Source: Alistipes sp. (lineage in GTDB: Bacteria; Bacteroidota; Bacteroidia; Bacteroidales; Rikenellaceae). Taken from it: a DNA stretch of 15,820 nucleotides. The notes below the pieces were generated by a model that worked only from the letters and a program-made list of their open reading frames with translations, searched no databases and was not told the origin of the DNA. The translations under genes and the position numbers were made by a program. Each line of letters starts with the position of its first letter. The stretch's first letter is position 1. This document shows, piece by piece, positions 15,060 through 15,820 of the stretch. The DNA lies in the NCBI GenBank assembly GCA_017559615.1, contig JAFYRB010000012.1, forward strand, positions 1 to 15,820. The letters are read 5' to 3'.

Positions 15060-15820
15060 ATGAAGAGTGTATTATTGGGTTTTAGTGGAGGTATAGATAG
15101 CACCGCTGCAGCACAGCGACTTCGTGGCGAGGGATATCGTGTGGTGGCCATCACCATCGACACGATGCTTCGTAGCGAGAGTGTGGAGCGTGCAAGGCTT
15201 CGCGCCGAGGAGCTGGGCATAGAGTGGTATCTATATGATGGCCGTGAGCGTTTCGAGCGAGATATTATCGAATACTTCTGCCAGGAGTATCGTCGTGGCC
15301 ATACCCCAGCACCCTGCACACGTTGCAACACTCTTATCAAGTGGCAGATTCTACTCGAGGAGGCGGAGCGTCTCGGTATTGAGCATATCGCCACAGGACA
15401 CTACTTCAACATCGAGCAGCACAACGGCTACTACTATGTCATCAAAGGCATCGACCCCGCCAAGGACCAATCTTACTACCTATGGGGACTATCTCAAGAG
15501 GTTTTACGCCGAGCGATAACGCCTATGGGCAGACTTATTAAGAGCGAGGTAAAGGAGGGGCTTAAGGATAAGAGCGAGAGTATGGGTATCTGCTTCTTGG
15601 AGGGTAGGCCCTATGCCGAGTTTCTTGAGCATCGTGGTGTGGATATGCGCGAAGGTGATATTATTAACGAGTGTGGCAAGGTATGTGGAAGCCATAATGG
15701 CATCGCCCGCTACACCATCGGACAGAAGCGCGGCGAGGGATTAAAGGATGGTTTGAGGGTGGTAGATATCGACGCAGCGAATAATCTCATCATCGTCGGT
15801 GCAAGCACATCACTATATAA
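15060..15820 (+). CDS. mnmA: tRNA 2-thiouridylase MnmA-type (3' end beyond window)
   Basis: This ATP-dependent enzyme thiolates U34 of tRNA-Lys, -Glu and -Gln. 253 residues are visible, with about 90-110 more expected. The N-terminal adenylation domain begins KSVLLGFSGGIDSTAAA, an SGGxDS pyrophosphatase P-loop (residues 9-14). The two active cysteines are present: C89 in PCTRCNTLIKW, equivalent to E. coli C102, and C178 in SMGICFLEGRPYAEFL, equivalent to C199. KDQSYYLWGL (135-144) and YTIGQKRGEGL (218-228) are MnmA signatures. The N-terminal part is shorter than in E. coli between the P-loop and the cysteine motif, so this may be one of the MnmA paralogues that Bacteroidetes carry rather than the main copy. 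The ATG at 15060 gives the P-loop at the right place. Confidence 0.88.
   Translation, partial: MKSVLLGFSGGIDSTAAAQRLRGEGYRVVAITIDTMLRSESVERARLRAEELGIEWYLYDGRERFERDIIEYFCQEYRRGHTPAPCTRCNTLIKWQILLEEAERLGIEHIATGHYFNIEQHNGYYYVIKGIDPAKDQSYYLWGLSQEVLRRAITPMGRLIKSEVKEGLKDKSESMGICFLEGRPYAEFLEHRGVDMREGDIINECGKVCGSHNGIARYTIGQKRGEGLKDGLRVVDIDAANNLIIVGASTSLY

Noticed and set aside
1..15820. CRISPR arrays, rRNA genes, insertion sequences, restriction or toxin-antitoxin genes
   Set aside because: I looked for regular repeats, transposase motifs and small gene pairs of these kinds and saw none in the window.

Overview
The window looks like a chromosomal segment from a member of the Bacteroidales. The reasons are the TAnnTTTG-type -7 promoter elements (several paired with TTTG about 19-20 bases upstream), A-rich leaders with no clear Shine-Dalgarno sequences, and the gene content: DUF3276/PUR-like protein, DUF4252 proteins, a TolC-HlyD-ABC-2 pump, and Bacteroidetes-type HisRS and EttA. 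I cannot place it below order with confidence.

Left edge (1-821): the amino-terminal part of a tyrosine integrase runs off the window on the minus strand. Its start faces an intact tRNA-His(GTG) gene, also on the minus strand. Between them lie a perfect 13-bp hairpin terminator and an inverted partial copy of the 5' half of the same tRNA. The copy is preceded by a near-consensus promoter and short TTTGCAAAC inverted repeats. This is probably one end of an integrated element, and it is the least explained part of the window.

878-5695, minus strand: a tightly packed four-gene envelope export operon, tolC-like > hlyD-like > ABC-2 permease > ABC-2 permease. No ATP-binding subunit lies within the operon or nearby. 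Divergent from it is an outer-membrane beta-barrel porin (5808-7124) that ends in a strong terminator.

7260-9147, plus strand: an ECF sigma factor with an obligate TTG start, a small single-span membrane protein that overlaps it and is probably the anti-sigma factor, and two tandem exported DUF4252-type proteins. A 12-bp hairpin closes the unit. Rubrerythrin (minus strand) follows, divergent from an ettA-hisS operon whose promoter matches the Bacteroides consensus with 20-base spacing.

13053-15820, plus strand: an exported S41 carboxy-terminal processing protease with a PDZ domain, a PUR-like DUF3276 nucleic-acid-binding protein with its own promoter, and an mnmA-type tRNA 2-thiouridylase that is cut by the window end. 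The right two thirds is mostly housekeeping (translation, oxidative stress, proteolysis). The accessory interest lies in the integrase/tRNA junction, the ATPase-less pump and the sigma/DUF4252 unit.
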